Source: Lacinutrix sp. 5H-3-7-4 (GTDB taxonomy: Bacteria > Bacteroidota > Bacteroidia > Flavobacteriales > Flavobacteriaceae). From it: a stretch of DNA of 64,000 nucleotides. The stretch is taken from contig NC_015638.1 of the NCBI RefSeq assembly GCF_000211855.2, positions 186,001-250,000 on the forward strand. The letters are read 5' to 3'. The position numbers and the translations under genes were made by a program. Shown here piece after piece: positions 25,312 through 34,779 of this stretch (positions are counted from its first letter, which is position 1; every line of letters begins with the position of its first letter). Below the pieces are notes generated by a model that was given only the letters and a program-made list of their open reading frames with translations, ran no database searches and was not told the origin of the DNA.

Positions 25312-26934
25312 ATGAAAAATTTAGCACAAACAAATTATAGCTCTGCGCTAGAAACAGTAAGAAGCCTAAAAGCTAAATATGGAAATACCTGGGATGCAAT
25401 ATTACCAGAAAGCGCTGCAAGAATGGCAATACAAAATAGATTTAAAACAGGTTTAGATATTGCTAAATATACCGCTGCCATTATGAGAAAAGACATGGCA
25501 GAGTACGATGCAGACACTACAAAATACACGCAATCTTTAGGTTGTTGGCATGGTTTTGTTGCCCAACAAAAAATGATAGCTGTTAAAAAACATCACCAAA
25601 CTACAAACAAAAAATACTTATACCTTTCTGGTTGGATGGTTGCTGCATTACGTTCAGAGTTTGGCCCATTACCAGACCAATCTATGCATGAAAAAACTGC
25701 TGTACCTGAATTAATTGCAGAAATTTATGATTTCTTGCGTCAAGCAGATGCTATAGAATTAAACGATTTATTTAGACGCTTAGAAAATGGTGAAGACGTA
25801 CAAGACAAAATAGATAATTTCGAAACTCACATTGTACCTATTATAGCAGATATTGATGCTGGTTTTGGTAATGAAGAAGCAACCTATTTATTATCAAAAA
25901 AAATGATACAAGCTGGTGCTTGTGCAATACAAATTGAAAACCAAGTATCTGATGCTAAACAATGCGGTCACCAAGATGGCAAAGTTACCGTACCACATGA
26001 GGATTTTATAGCAAAACTAAATGCAGTAAGATATGCTTTTTTAGAATTAGGTATTGAAGACGGGATTATAGTTGCTAGAACAGATTCTGAAGGTGCAGGA
26101 TTAACACAAAAACTTCCTGTAAGTCAAAAACCTGGAGATTTAGCATCACAATATCTTGCCTTTGTTGAAGCAGAAGAAATTGATATTAATAATGCTAAAG
26201 AAGATGATGTTTTACTTAAAAGAGATGGTAAACTTGTTAGACCTGTTCGTCTTGCCAATGGCTTATATAAATTTAGAGATGGTACCAATATTGACCGTGT
26301 TGTATTAGATTGTGTAACTAGCTTACAAAATGGAGCAGATTTATTATGGATAGAAACACCAACTCCAAACGTTAAACAAATAGCGCATATGGTTAATAGA
26401 GTGCGCGAAACAATTCCAAACGCAAAATTGGTATACAATAATTCACCATCATTTAACTGGACTTTAAATTTTAGAAATCAAGCATATGATGCTATGCTTT
26501 TAGAAGGAAAAAACCTTACGGCATATGATAGAAACAATTTAATGGCTGAAGAGTATGATAATTCAGAGTTAAGTCTGCGTGCAGACCAAAATATAAAAAC
26601 GTTTCAAGCAGATGCATCAAGAGAAGCCGGAATATTTCACCACTTAATAACCTTACCAACTTATCACACAACTGCGTTGCATATGAATAATTTAACTCAA
26701 GGATACTTTGGTAAAGAAGGCATGTTAACTTATGTAAAAGAAGTACAACGTCAAGAGATTAGAAAAGGCGTATCATGCGTAAAACACCAAAGAATGGCAG
26801 GATCTGATTTAGGTGATGATCATAAAACATTTTTTGCAGGAGAAAAAGCACTAAAAGCTAGCGGAGAAAATAACACATCAAACCAATTTGAAAACACTAC
26901 TAAAACTACTCCTTTTATAAATATTGCAGTATAA
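25312..26934 (+). CDS. aceA: Isocitrate lyase
   Basis: This 540-residue enzyme cleaves isocitrate to glyoxylate and succinate. The catalytic loop reads KQCGHQ with Cys218 (the K-K-C-G-H signature, second Lys replaced by Gln). Mg-binding PIIADIDAGFGNEEATY lies upstream, and the NNSPSFNW motif near residue 385 is intact. It is longer than the roughly 430-residue E. coli type, as in the long-form isocitrate lyases. It follows aceB by 73 bases and ends at a strong terminator. Confidence 0.96.
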   Translation: MKNLAQTNYSSALETVRSLKAKYGNTWDAILPESAARMAIQNRFKTGLDIAKYTAAIMRKDMAEYDADTTKYTQSLGCWHGFVAQQKMIAVKKHHQTTNKKYLYLSGWMVAALRSEFGPLPDQSMHEKTAVPELIAEIYDFLRQADAIELNDLFRRLENGEDVQDKIDNFETHIVPIIADIDAGFGNEEATYLLSKKMIQAGACAIQIENQVSDAKQCGHQDGKVTVPHEDFIAKLNAVRYAFLELGIEDGIIVARTDSEGAGLTQKLPVSQKPGDLASQYLAFVEAEEIDINNAKEDDVLLKRDGKLVRPVRLANGLYKFRDGTNIDRVVLDCVTSLQNGADLLWIETPTPNVKQIAHMVNRVRETIPNAKLVYNNSPSFNWTLNFRNQAYDAMLLEGKNLTAYDRNNLMAEEYDNSELSLRADQNIKTFQADASREAGIFHHLITLPTYHTTALHMNNLTQGYFGKEGMLTYVKEVQRQEIRKGVSCVKHQRMAGSDLGDDHKTFFAGEKALKASGENNTSNQFENTTKTTPFINIAV

Positions 26935-26955
26935 CTTAAAACATTCTTAACTATA

Positions 26956-26988
26956 AAAAAGAGTTAGCTTTTAGCTAACTCTTTTTTT
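26956..26988 (+). terminator. Terminator after aceA
   Basis: The perfect stem AAAAAGAGTTAGCT / AGCTAACTCTTTTT has a TTT loop and a further T tract. Confidence 0.92.
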
Positions 26989-27082
26989 ATTTTAATTAAA
27001 TGCTTCTTAAAGTAAAAGTGTTTCATTAAATCTTTTATTATTTTAGTCTTATGCTTAATTATAAACTATAATCTAAAGACTT

Positions 27083-27439
27083 ATGAGCAATCAGTTAAAA
27101 ATTAACGGTAAAATTTTAAACAAAGCTAAAGTGCTAAATTTAATAGAAAAAAATAGTACTATAGAAGCAGTTAAATACGTAAAAGATGAAACAAATTTAT
27201 CTTTAAAAGATTCTAAGGATATTGTAGACAACCTTCTAGAAAATCCAGAATTTTATGGCGGTGCAGAAAATACTATTATAGAACCAACCATAACAGAAAG
27301 AAATGTTATTGTAAAAAATAAAGAACGTAATTTTAAAGGCTCTCATGTTTTAAAAAACAAGCAAACAAAAGCCAAAAACTCGATTATTATTTTTTTATTA
27401 ATTGTAGTACTAATATTAACTTATTTTCTTTTAAAATAG
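27083..27439 (+). CDS. Tail-anchored protein with L7/L12 C-terminal-like domain
   Basis: This is a 118-residue protein. Residues about 15-52 (KVLNLIEKNSTIEAVKYVKDET, then NLSLKDSKDIVDNLL) follow the helix pattern of the ribosomal protein L7/L12 C-terminal domain, where LKEAKD is the conserved helix. A polar linker follows, and a single C-terminal membrane helix (about 98-117) ends two residues before the stop, so the protein is probably tail-anchored with its N-terminus in the cytoplasm. It is not ribosomal L7/L12 itself. A DUF3592-like membrane protein is encoded 16 bases downstream. Confidence 0.6.
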   Translation: MSNQLKINGKILNKAKVLNLIEKNSTIEAVKYVKDETNLSLKDSKDIVDNLLENPEFYGGAENTIIEPTITERNVIVKNKERNFKGSHVLKNKQTKAKNSIIIFLLIVVLILTYFLLK

Positions 27440-27455
27440 ATTTAAAAATATACTA

Positions 27456-28031
27456 TTGAAAAACAAAAAAATAAAACTAACCTTTAATGATAGAAAACAG
27501 TTTATAGTGTTTGCCATAAAAAAACACTTAGGCTTATTAGGTATTTGGTTAGTATTTATAATTTTCGGTGCTTTTTTTGCATATTTAGGTAGTAAATTTA
27601 AAACTGATGGTACATTATTTATGGCTTTTGGTTTTGGGTTTATTTTACTTAGTTCTGCTTTTATACTCTTTACACTACCTTCTAGCCTGCAATATTATTA
27701 TGAACAAGCTTTAACTAAAAAATATGGGAGCTACACTTTAGCTAAAATCACAAATAAACGAATTGATGACTATTCACATAATCTAAAAAATTTAGATAGT
27801 AGCACAAACAAAAGAGTCAAAACGTTTTTGTATGTAATAGAGTTTCAGTTTAACTATAATAATACAACTTATAGTAATGAGTGCTATTTTGAGCACGAAG
27901 CAACTTTTAATGCTATTACAACGACTACTGTATTGCCTATAAAATTTTTAAAAACGAACCCCAATAAAATCACCGTAAGACGGCAAAAACTAAGTAAGCA
28001 ATTAGGCATTAAAGCACAACTATGCAACTAA
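27456..28031 (+). CDS. DUF3592-like membrane protein
   Basis: This 191-residue protein has two membrane segments (about 22-46 and 54-76) and a C-terminal soluble part with FLYVIEFQFNYNNTTYSNECYFE and VLPIKFLKTNPNKITV. That is the beta-rich pattern of DUF3592 proteins, in which a line such as V.Y.DP.NP appears. The start codon is TTG; no in-frame ATG lies upstream and the next ATG is far inside. It probably forms a unit with the preceding tail-anchored protein. Function unknown. Confidence 0.6.
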   Translation: MKNKKIKLTFNDRKQFIVFAIKKHLGLLGIWLVFIIFGAFFAYLGSKFKTDGTLFMAFGFGFILLSSAFILFTLPSSLQYYYEQALTKKYGSYTLAKITNKRIDDYSHNLKNLDSSTNKRVKTFLYVIEFQFNYNNTTYSNECYFEHEATFNAITTTTVLPIKFLKTNPNKITVRRQKLSKQLGIKAQLCN

Positions 28032-28102
28032 GTTAACGCTAAGTAAAAGTTAAGTTTTTATTATAAAACGTATAATTTAAAACACGCTAAAAACAATTAA
28101 AC

Positions 28103-28110
28103 TACCTTTG
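28103..28110 (+). promoter_or_regulatory. -7 element of the FUSC gene
   Basis: TACCTTTG, an exact match, lies only 7 bases before the GTG start, implying a leaderless or nearly leaderless mRNA. Confidence 0.6.
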
Positions 28111-28117
28111 CTAAACT

Positions 28118-30376
28118 GTGCAGAATAAGTTAAAAACACATTTAATTACTACCGAGTTATTTCTAAAAGGCTCTAGCTTTTACAGAGGTATTGTATTAAC
28201 AGTTGCTATTGTTTTACCTTTAGCAATTTTAAATATTACCAATTTATTTGAATTTGCTCCAGCTATTGCACTTGGAACATTTTTAAATGCACCAAGCGAT
28301 GTTCCTGGTAGTTTAAGGCGTAAAATTAATGGTATACTTATAAGTATTCTTTTAACCCTTTTAGTATCATTTATAGTTTTTGTTACAAAACCCTATTTCA
28401 TATTATTATTAATAGCAATTGCAATTATTAGTTTTTTAGTAAGCCTAATTTCTGTTTATGGCTTTAGAGCATCTTTAATTTCATTTTCTGGCCTACTGGC
28501 AATTGTTTTAACATTAGCTGTAGAAAAAACTGATATTAAAGCTATAGTATTACATGTTGGTTTACTTGGTGTTGGCGGACTTTGGTATTTAATTGTTTCA
28601 CTACTATCTAACTGGTTATTTCCTAAAAAGGATGATGATCAACTACTATCAGACACATTACAACTTACAGGAGAATTTTTAAAAATAAGAGCCAAGTTAC
28701 TTACCAAACAAAACAAACGAGAAAAAAACGCCAAAAAGGCACTTATATTACAAACACAAATTAGCGAAAAACACGAAACATTGCGTGAATCGCTATTAGA
28801 AGGAAGAAAACGTTCTGGTAGATCATTTTCTAATGAGCGTAGGCTTTTAATATTTATTTCACTAGTGGATATTTTTGAGTTAGCTCTAGCAAATTCTTTA
28901 GATTACTCAAAAATAGATTCCATATTTGGTTTACATAAATCACATTTAATAGTTTTTAAAAAAATGAATAAAGTTTTAGGCAATCACTTAATTGCTTTAT
29001 CTGAACTTTTAATAAAAAAAGGAAAACTTCCAAACTTAGAACAATTAAACAAAACATTTGAAAAAACAGAAACTGCAATTCAAGATTATGTAGATGTAGT
29101 TACTTTACCAGAAGCTAGAGATGGCGCAATAGCATTAAGAAACCTTCAAGATTACCAAAAACAACTCTTACAAGAAGTAAAAGCTATTAGACGTGTACTT
29201 AAAAAAGTAAAAGACAACACTAAAGCATCTTTAAAAATTAAAACCTCTCAACAGTTTTTAACCTCTCAAGATTATAGATTTAATATTCTATTACAACATT
29301 TTAGCTTAAAATCACCAATGCTAAGGCATGCTTTAAGACTATCAATCGCTATTGTCTTTGGCTTTTTATTAGGTAGCTTATTAGATTTAAAAAATGCTTA
29401 TTGGATTGTACTTACCATAATAGTTATAATGAGACCCAATTATGGTTTAACAAAAGAACGCTCTAAAAACCGTATTATAGGTACGTTAATTGGCGCTGTT
29501 ATAGCAATAATTATTATTTTAATTACTAAAAACACTACAGTTTACATGATTTTAGCTGTAGTATCTTTAACTTTTGCCTTCTCGTTAATACAGCAAAGCT
29601 ATAAAGCAGGCGCAGCTTTTATTACTTTAAATATTGTATTTGTTTATTCTTTAATAGACCCTAATGCATTTTCGGTTATTCAATATAGAGTAATAGATAC
29701 TATTATTGGAGCAACTATTGCTATAGTTGCAAACTATCTGGTTTTTCCAAGTTGGGAATATAAAAATCTAGATGCCGTAATTGTTGGCGTAATAACTTCA
29801 AACGGAAAATACCTACAAGCCACTAAAGCATTATACCACAATAAAGAAGAAAATAATTTAAATTATAAAATTTCTAGAAAGGAAGCATTTTTAGCTATGA
29901 GTAATTTAAACGCTGCTTTTCAACGCGTTACACAAGATCCAAAATCCAAACAAAAAGAATCGGCTTTAATTTACGACATGGTAACTTTAAACCATACTAT
30001 TTTATCTGCAATTGCTTCAATTGGAAGTTATATACTTAACCATAAAACTACTTCTGCTTCTAAAGAATTTGACACCATTACAGAGAGTATTTTTAACACA
30101 TTAAACAATACAGCTTCAAAATTAGAAAACAACAAAATAACAAAGCTTACAACAGAAAAAGAAACTGCCCAAGCACATAAAAGACTTCAGCAACATTACG
30201 AGAATTTATCTCAAAAAAGAGATATGGCTATAGAAGCTGGACAAACGCAAATAGATAATAAAGCACTACTAAACCTTCAAGAAGCACATTTAATAAGCAA
30301 CCAACTACTTTGGCTCAAAACGCTGTCTACAAATTTAACCAATGCTGCAAAAAAATATAAGTCGGTTTTTAATTAA
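28118..30376 (+). CDS. FUSC family membrane protein (YccS-like)
   Basis: This 752-residue protein has two blocks of about six membrane helices (residues about 20-170 and 405-545), each followed by a long cytoplasmic helical region. The second block has the FUSC motif NAYWIVLTIIVIMRPNYGLTKERSKNRIIGT. This duplicated layout matches the YccS/YhfK/aromatic-acid-exporter group, thought to export organic acids or other aromatics; the substrate here is unknown. The start is GTG at 28118, supported by the -7 element just upstream. It precedes a DEAD-box gene with its own promoter. Confidence 0.85.
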   Translation: MQNKLKTHLITTELFLKGSSFYRGIVLTVAIVLPLAILNITNLFEFAPAIALGTFLNAPSDVPGSLRRKINGILISILLTLLVSFIVFVTKPYFILLLIAIAIISFLVSLISVYGFRASLISFSGLLAIVLTLAVEKTDIKAIVLHVGLLGVGGLWYLIVSLLSNWLFPKKDDDQLLSDTLQLTGEFLKIRAKLLTKQNKREKNAKKALILQTQISEKHETLRESLLEGRKRSGRSFSNERRLLIFISLVDIFELALANSLDYSKIDSIFGLHKSHLIVFKKMNKVLGNHLIALSELLIKKGKLPNLEQLNKTFEKTETAIQDYVDVVTLPEARDGAIALRNLQDYQKQLLQEVKAIRRVLKKVKDNTKASLKIKTSQQFLTSQDYRFNILLQHFSLKSPMLRHALRLSIAIVFGFLLGSLLDLKNAYWIVLTIIVIMRPNYGLTKERSKNRIIGTLIGAVIAIIIILITKNTTVYMILAVVSLTFAFSLIQQSYKAGAAFITLNIVFVYSLIDPNAFSVIQYRVIDTIIGATIAIVANYLVFPSWEYKNLDAVIVGVITSNGKYLQATKALYHNKEENNLNYKISRKEAFLAMSNLNAAFQRVTQDPKSKQKESALIYDMVTLNHTILSAIASIGSYILNHKTTSASKEFDTITESIFNTLNNTASKLENNKITKLTTEKETAQAHKRLQQHYENLSQKRDMAIEAGQTQIDNKALLNLQEAHLISNQLLWLKTLSTNLTNAAKKYKSVFN

Positions 30377-30410
30377 AACACGTTTATTAAAACTGCTATA
30401 ACTTTTAAGT

Positions 30411-30418
30411 TATCTTTG
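30411..30418 (+). promoter_or_regulatory. -7 element of the DEAD-box gene
   Basis: TATCTTTG, an exact match, lies 15 bases before the ATG at 30434. An in-frame TTG at 30416 lies inside it and cannot be the start. Confidence 0.65.
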
Positions 30419-30433
30419 CATAAAATTAATTAC

Positions 30434-31669
30434 ATGTCATTTAAAGATTTAAAACTTAACAGACCATTATTACGTGCCATTGCCGAAAAAGGTTATGATA
30501 ACCCAACCTTAATTCAAGAGCGTACAATACCTTTAGTTTTAAATAAAAAAGACGTCATTGCCTCTGCTCAAACCGGTACCGGAAAAACAGCAGCTTTTGC
30601 ATTACCTATACTACAGTTGCTTTACGATAAACAAGATGCTGCCAAAAATCAAAAAAAAGTTCGTGCTTTAATTATAAGCCCTACACGAGAATTAGCAATA
30701 CAAATTCAAGAAAATTTTCAAGACTATTTAATATATACTAACCTACGTTCTACAGTTATTTTTGGAGGTGCGTCCATAGAACCACAAAAAGATGTTTTAA
30801 GAAAAGGCGTAGATATTTTAATAGCTACTCCTGGTAGATTATTAGATTTACACAAACAAGATGAAGTAAATTTAGACTATGTTGAAACCTTAGTTTTAGA
30901 CGAAGCAGATTTAATGCTTGATATGGGTTTTATAGACGATGTTAAAAAAATTGAAAGACTTTGTCCTGCAGAAAAACAAATCCTTCTGTTTTCAGCAACA
31001 ATGCCATATAAGGTTGAACAATTAGCAAAAACCATTTTAAACAACCCAAAACGTGTTGAAGTATCCCAGAATTCATCAACTTCAACAAACATAAATCAAG
31101 CACTTTATTACGTACCAAAACCTAAAAAAATAGAATTATGTTTACACCTATTACGTAATACAGTAAAAGGTAAAATAATTATTTTTAGACGCACAAAATA
31201 TGGTGTAGATAAACTTGAAAAAACGCTTTTAAGAAACAATTATAAAGCCGATAGTATTCATGGTGATAAAAGCCAAACCTTAAGACAAGAAGCTTTAAAT
31301 AGATTCAAGAAAAATGAGGTTAATATTTTAATAGCTACAGATGTTGCTGCGCGTGGTATAGATATAGAAAATGTAGATGCAGTAATCAATTTTGATATGC
31401 CAAACGTACCAGAAACTTACGTACATAGAATTGGTAGAACCGGAAGAGCTGGAAATACTGGTATGGCGTATTCATTTTGTTCTGCAGATGAAAAAGAGTA
31501 TATAAAAACCATACAACAACTTATTAATTTACAATTAGATATTGTAGAAGATCATCCATATCCTTTAGATCCTAAAGCAAAACCTCAAGTTCACAAAAAA
31601 CAAGGTTCTAAATATAAAAAAGGAAGAAAAAGTGAAGCTTCAAAAAAGAAGAAAAAACGTTGGTATTAA
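30434..31669 (+). CDS. DEAD/DEAH-box RNA helicase (RhlE-like)
   Basis: This 411-residue ATP-dependent RNA helicase has all core motifs in order: motif I AQTGTGKT (46-52), Ia PTRELA, GG, TPGRL, motif II DEAD, motif III SAT, then domain 2 with ARGID and motif VI HRIGRTGR. The C-terminal tail is strongly basic (KKKKKRWY end), which helps RNA binding in RhlE-type proteins and in cold adaptation. The ATG at 30434 is chosen because the in-frame TTG at 30416 overlaps the promoter. The terminator stem begins inside the last codons. Confidence 0.93.
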   Translation: MSFKDLKLNRPLLRAIAEKGYDNPTLIQERTIPLVLNKKDVIASAQTGTGKTAAFALPILQLLYDKQDAAKNQKKVRALIISPTRELAIQIQENFQDYLIYTNLRSTVIFGGASIEPQKDVLRKGVDILIATPGRLLDLHKQDEVNLDYVETLVLDEADLMLDMGFIDDVKKIERLCPAEKQILLFSATMPYKVEQLAKTILNNPKRVEVSQNSSTSTNINQALYYVPKPKKIELCLHLLRNTVKGKIIIFRRTKYGVDKLEKTLLRNNYKADSIHGDKSQTLRQEALNRFKKNEVNILIATDVAARGIDIENVDAVINFDMPNVPETYVHRIGRTGRAGNTGMAYSFCSADEKEYIKTIQQLINLQLDIVEDHPYPLDPKAKPQVHKKQGSKYKKGRKSEASKKKKKRWY

Positions 31670-31688
31670 TTTTACCAACGTTTTTATT
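31653..31688 (+). terminator. Terminator overlapping the DEAD-box stop codon
   Basis: The 13-bp perfect stem AAAAACGTTGGTA / TACCAACGTTTTT has its left arm encoding the last residues of the helicase, and the stop codon lies in the loop. Confidence 0.85.
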
Positions 31689-31794
31689 TTTAGTTAAATA
31701 GTATTTCAATTAAAAAAGAACAAGCAACAACATACAAATTCTTCTACATTACTTAATTAATATGTACTTTAGTAGCTTAAAATCAACTTTTAAA

Positions 31795-33585
31795 ATGAAA
31801 CACTATTTAGCAATTTTATGCATGATAACGCTACTCGCATCATGTAAAAACGACAAAAGCTCTACTACAGAAACACCAGACTCTACAGAAAAAAATACAG
31901 AATTTAGCGGTATGCTAAACGATTTTTATCAAGACGGTTTAAAACTAAATCCTTTAGCAGCAACCTCTGCAGGAGATAATAGATACAATAATTTACTACC
32001 CAATTCTCTATCAGATGAGTTTGCTACAAAAGCAAAAGCTTACTACCAAGACTATAAAACTAAAGCAGAATCTTATACTAATGAGCAATTAACAAAAACA
32101 CAACAATTAAGTCGTGATGTTTTAATATGGGATTGTAATATAAATTTAGACGGTTTTAATTACAATCAAGATTTAACGCCTATAAACCAAATGTGGACAC
32201 AGCAATTAACCATTGGTCAATTAGCAAGCGGTAAAAGTGCACAACCTTTTAATACCATAGAAGATTATGAGAATTGGTTACAACGTGTTGATCAATATTT
32301 AGAATGGGTAGCATCAGCCGAAGCTAAAATGAAAGAAGGCATTCAAGTAAATCACGTATTACCTAAGTCTTTAATTATAAAAGTTACACCACAATTAAAA
32401 ACTATAATTGATACTAAATTAGAAGACCATTTATTTTACCAACCTATTAAAAATATGCCTGAAGATTTTTCTGAAGAAGACAAAAAACGTCTTACAGAAT
32501 CTTATTCAAACATGATAGAAAACAAACTAAAACCTGCTTATACTAACCTTTATACTTTTATGAATGGTGAATATTTAGAAGCTGGTAGAACTTCTAGCGG
32601 CATTAGCGATACTCCAAATGGGAAAGCCTATTACGATCACCAAATTAAACTTTACACAACGACAGAAATGACTGCAAACCAAATTCACGAACTTGGTTTA
32701 AGTGAGGTAAAACGTATACTTGCAGAAATGGAAGCAGTAAAAGAGCAAGTTGGTTATAAAGGTGATATTATTTCTTTTTTCGATTATGTTAGAAATAATA
32801 AAGAATTAATGCCGTACAAAACTCCAGAAGAAATTATTGCTAATTTTAACGAGATTCATGAAACTATGAAACCCCAAATAGAAAAACTATTTGACGTTAA
32901 ACCAGAAACAGCATTTGAAGTAAGACAAACCGAAAAATTTAGAGAAGCATCTGCAAGTGCAGAATACAATCCTGGCTCTTTAGATGGTACACGACCTGGA
33001 ATTTTTTATACACCAATTCCAGATGCTACAAAATATAATGTTTTTAGTGACGAAGCATTATTTTTACATGAAGCAATTCCTGGACATCATTATCAAATTT
33101 CTTTACAACAAGAAGACACAAACTTACCAGAGTTTAGAAAAACTTTGTGGTATAGTGCCTATGGTGAAGGTTGGGCTTTATATAGCGAGTCTCTAGGTAA
33201 AGAACTTGGTTTATACACAGATCCTTACCAATATTTTGGAATGTTAGGTATGGAAATGCACCGCGCTATTCGTTTAGTAGTAGATACTGGAATGCATGCA
33301 AAAGGCTGGACAAGAGAACAAGCAATTAAATACTCTTTAGCGCACGAGGCAGAGAGTGAAGCTAGTATAATTTCAGAAATAGAACGTTATATGGCTAATC
33401 CTGGTCAAGCATTATCATATAAAATAGGCCAATTAAAAATTAGAGAACTTCGTGCTAAAGCAGAAAAAAGTTTGGGCGAGAAATTTAATATTGCAGCGTT
33501 TCATAATCAAGTATTAGAAACTGGTTGCGTACCATTAGCTTTATTAGAAACCAAAATTGATAATTGGATAAACGCTTCAAAATAA
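31795..33585 (+). CDS. DUF885 family lipoprotein, probable metallopeptidase
   Basis: The ATG at 31795 is preferred over 31762 because it gives a lipoprotein signal (MKHYLAIL then ASCKN, lipidated Cys about 17). The 596-residue DUF885 protein has its hallmark HEAIPGHHYQ (HExxxGHH, zinc-like), an upstream DGTRPGIFYTP, and later AYGEGWALYSESLG and HEAESEASIISEIERYMANPGQALSY. Such proteins are secreted or periplasmic and are thought to be zinc peptidases, but substrate evidence is lacking. It carries its own 3' hairpin. Confidence 0.88.
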   Translation: MKHYLAILCMITLLASCKNDKSSTTETPDSTEKNTEFSGMLNDFYQDGLKLNPLAATSAGDNRYNNLLPNSLSDEFATKAKAYYQDYKTKAESYTNEQLTKTQQLSRDVLIWDCNINLDGFNYNQDLTPINQMWTQQLTIGQLASGKSAQPFNTIEDYENWLQRVDQYLEWVASAEAKMKEGIQVNHVLPKSLIIKVTPQLKTIIDTKLEDHLFYQPIKNMPEDFSEEDKKRLTESYSNMIENKLKPAYTNLYTFMNGEYLEAGRTSSGISDTPNGKAYYDHQIKLYTTTEMTANQIHELGLSEVKRILAEMEAVKEQVGYKGDIISFFDYVRNNKELMPYKTPEEIIANFNEIHETMKPQIEKLFDVKPETAFEVRQTEKFREASASAEYNPGSLDGTRPGIFYTPIPDATKYNVFSDEALFLHEAIPGHHYQISLQQEDTNLPEFRKTLWYSAYGEGWALYSESLGKELGLYTDPYQYFGMLGMEMHRAIRLVVDTGMHAKGWTREQAIKYSLAHEAESEASIISEIERYMANPGQALSYKIGQLKIRELRAKAEKSLGEKFNIAAFHNQVLETGCVPLALLETKIDNWINASK

Positions 33586-33615
33586 CAACAAAACTGTAAT
33601 TAAAGTTTTATATTT

Positions 33616-33658
33616 AGTACAATTAAAAAACATCACACTTTTGTTTTTTAATTGTACT
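33616..33658 (+). terminator. Long AT-rich hairpin after the DUF885 gene
   Basis: A 16-bp perfect inverted repeat (33616-33631 with 33643-33658) has an 11-base loop and is followed by TT and A/T-rich sequence. Probably the terminator of the DUF885 gene. Confidence 0.6.
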
Positions 33659-33690
33659 TTATATTTTTAGATAATATTTAAATTCAAAAA

Positions 33691-34674
33691 ATGTCTATAA
33701 AAAAACATCTTACTATCTGCTTTTTTTTCGTGTCACTGTGTTGTATGTCACAAAACACAACTATAATTTCAGAGACTCAAAATCCAGTTGCCTATGCAAC
33801 CATTTCTTTTGGTAACGGCAATGGGATTTTTGCAGATGAAGAAGGCAAGTTTTATTTTTCAAAAAAATTATATAAAGACATAGACACCTTATATCTATCT
33901 GCAGTAGGTTATAAAGATTTAAAACTCCCAACACAACAATTACCTAGCACGCTAGTAATGGAATCTAAGGTAAGTGAACTGCAAGAGGTTATTATAAAAA
34001 ACAAACCTAAAGGTCCTTTTAAAATTGAAAAAATAAAGCCAACAACACATAACGATTATTATAAATGTTGGCTACCAACTATAGAAAGTGAAATTGGAGT
34101 ACTATTCCCTAATAAAACGCAACAAACAAAACGATTAACTAAAATAAAAATACCAATAAAAGTTGAAGCCAAAACATGGCGAAAACGTAATAAATCTAAT
34201 AGCAAAAAAAGACCATTTTCAACTAAATTTAAAGTCAATTTCTACGAAAACAACAATGGTTTACCTGGAGATATATTAACCTACGATAATATTGTTTTTA
34301 TCGCTACAGAAAAAAACGAAGAACTTTTTGAACTTGACGTAACACCTTTTAATATATACGTACCAAAATCTGGTATTTTTGTATCATTACAAGTATTGGG
34401 ATATACTGATGCTAAAGGAAAACTACTACCTAACAAAAAATACCAAGAAGTCAAAACAAAACGCGGTATAGTAAAAGTATCTACCACATTTAGACCGCTT
34501 TTACCTTTTACAGATAAAATTCAAGAAAAAAGAACCTACGTAAAACGTGTATTTTTAAACGGCGGAAAATGGGTGCTTTACGACAAAGAAAACATTAACA
34601 AATCTAAGCTACTTATGGAAGGTTTAAATAATTATGGCATAGGTTTAGAAATGGAAGTCTACCAAAAAAAATAG
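33691..34674 (+). CDS. Exported protein with carboxypeptidase-D-like domain
   Basis: This 327-residue protein has a signal peptide (1-20, ending CCMSQ) followed by a short carboxypeptidase-D regulatory-like beta-sandwich (about 28-95: PVAYATISFGNGNGIFADEEGKF, then LYLSAVGYKDL). The remaining 230 residues form a beta-rich region I do not recognise, with KVNFYENNNGLPGDILTYDN, which resembles a segment of a common Flavobacteriia exported domain. No TonB plug or barrel is present, so it is not a receptor. Probably a periplasmic or outer-membrane-associated protein of unknown role. Confidence 0.65.
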   Translation: MSIKKHLTICFFFVSLCCMSQNTTIISETQNPVAYATISFGNGNGIFADEEGKFYFSKKLYKDIDTLYLSAVGYKDLKLPTQQLPSTLVMESKVSELQEVIIKNKPKGPFKIEKIKPTTHNDYYKCWLPTIESEIGVLFPNKTQQTKRLTKIKIPIKVEAKTWRKRNKSNSKKRPFSTKFKVNFYENNNGLPGDILTYDNIVFIATEKNEELFELDVTPFNIYVPKSGIFVSLQVLGYTDAKGKLLPNKKYQEVKTKRGIVKVSTTFRPLLPFTDKIQEKRTYVKRVFLNGGKWVLYDKENINKSKLLMEGLNNYGIGLEMEVYQKK

Positions 34675-34779
34675 AAATTTTATACTTTAAAATTACATTT
34701 TAACTAAAAATGAATGACTTCGGTTTAAAAAACAAAAAAAGTCGTTGAGAGTTAACATATTTATATTATTTTTAATTCT

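Noticed and set aside
33616-33658. Terminal repeat of a mobile element
   Set aside because: There is no transposase or matching repeat nearby, and the position after a stop codon fits a terminator better.
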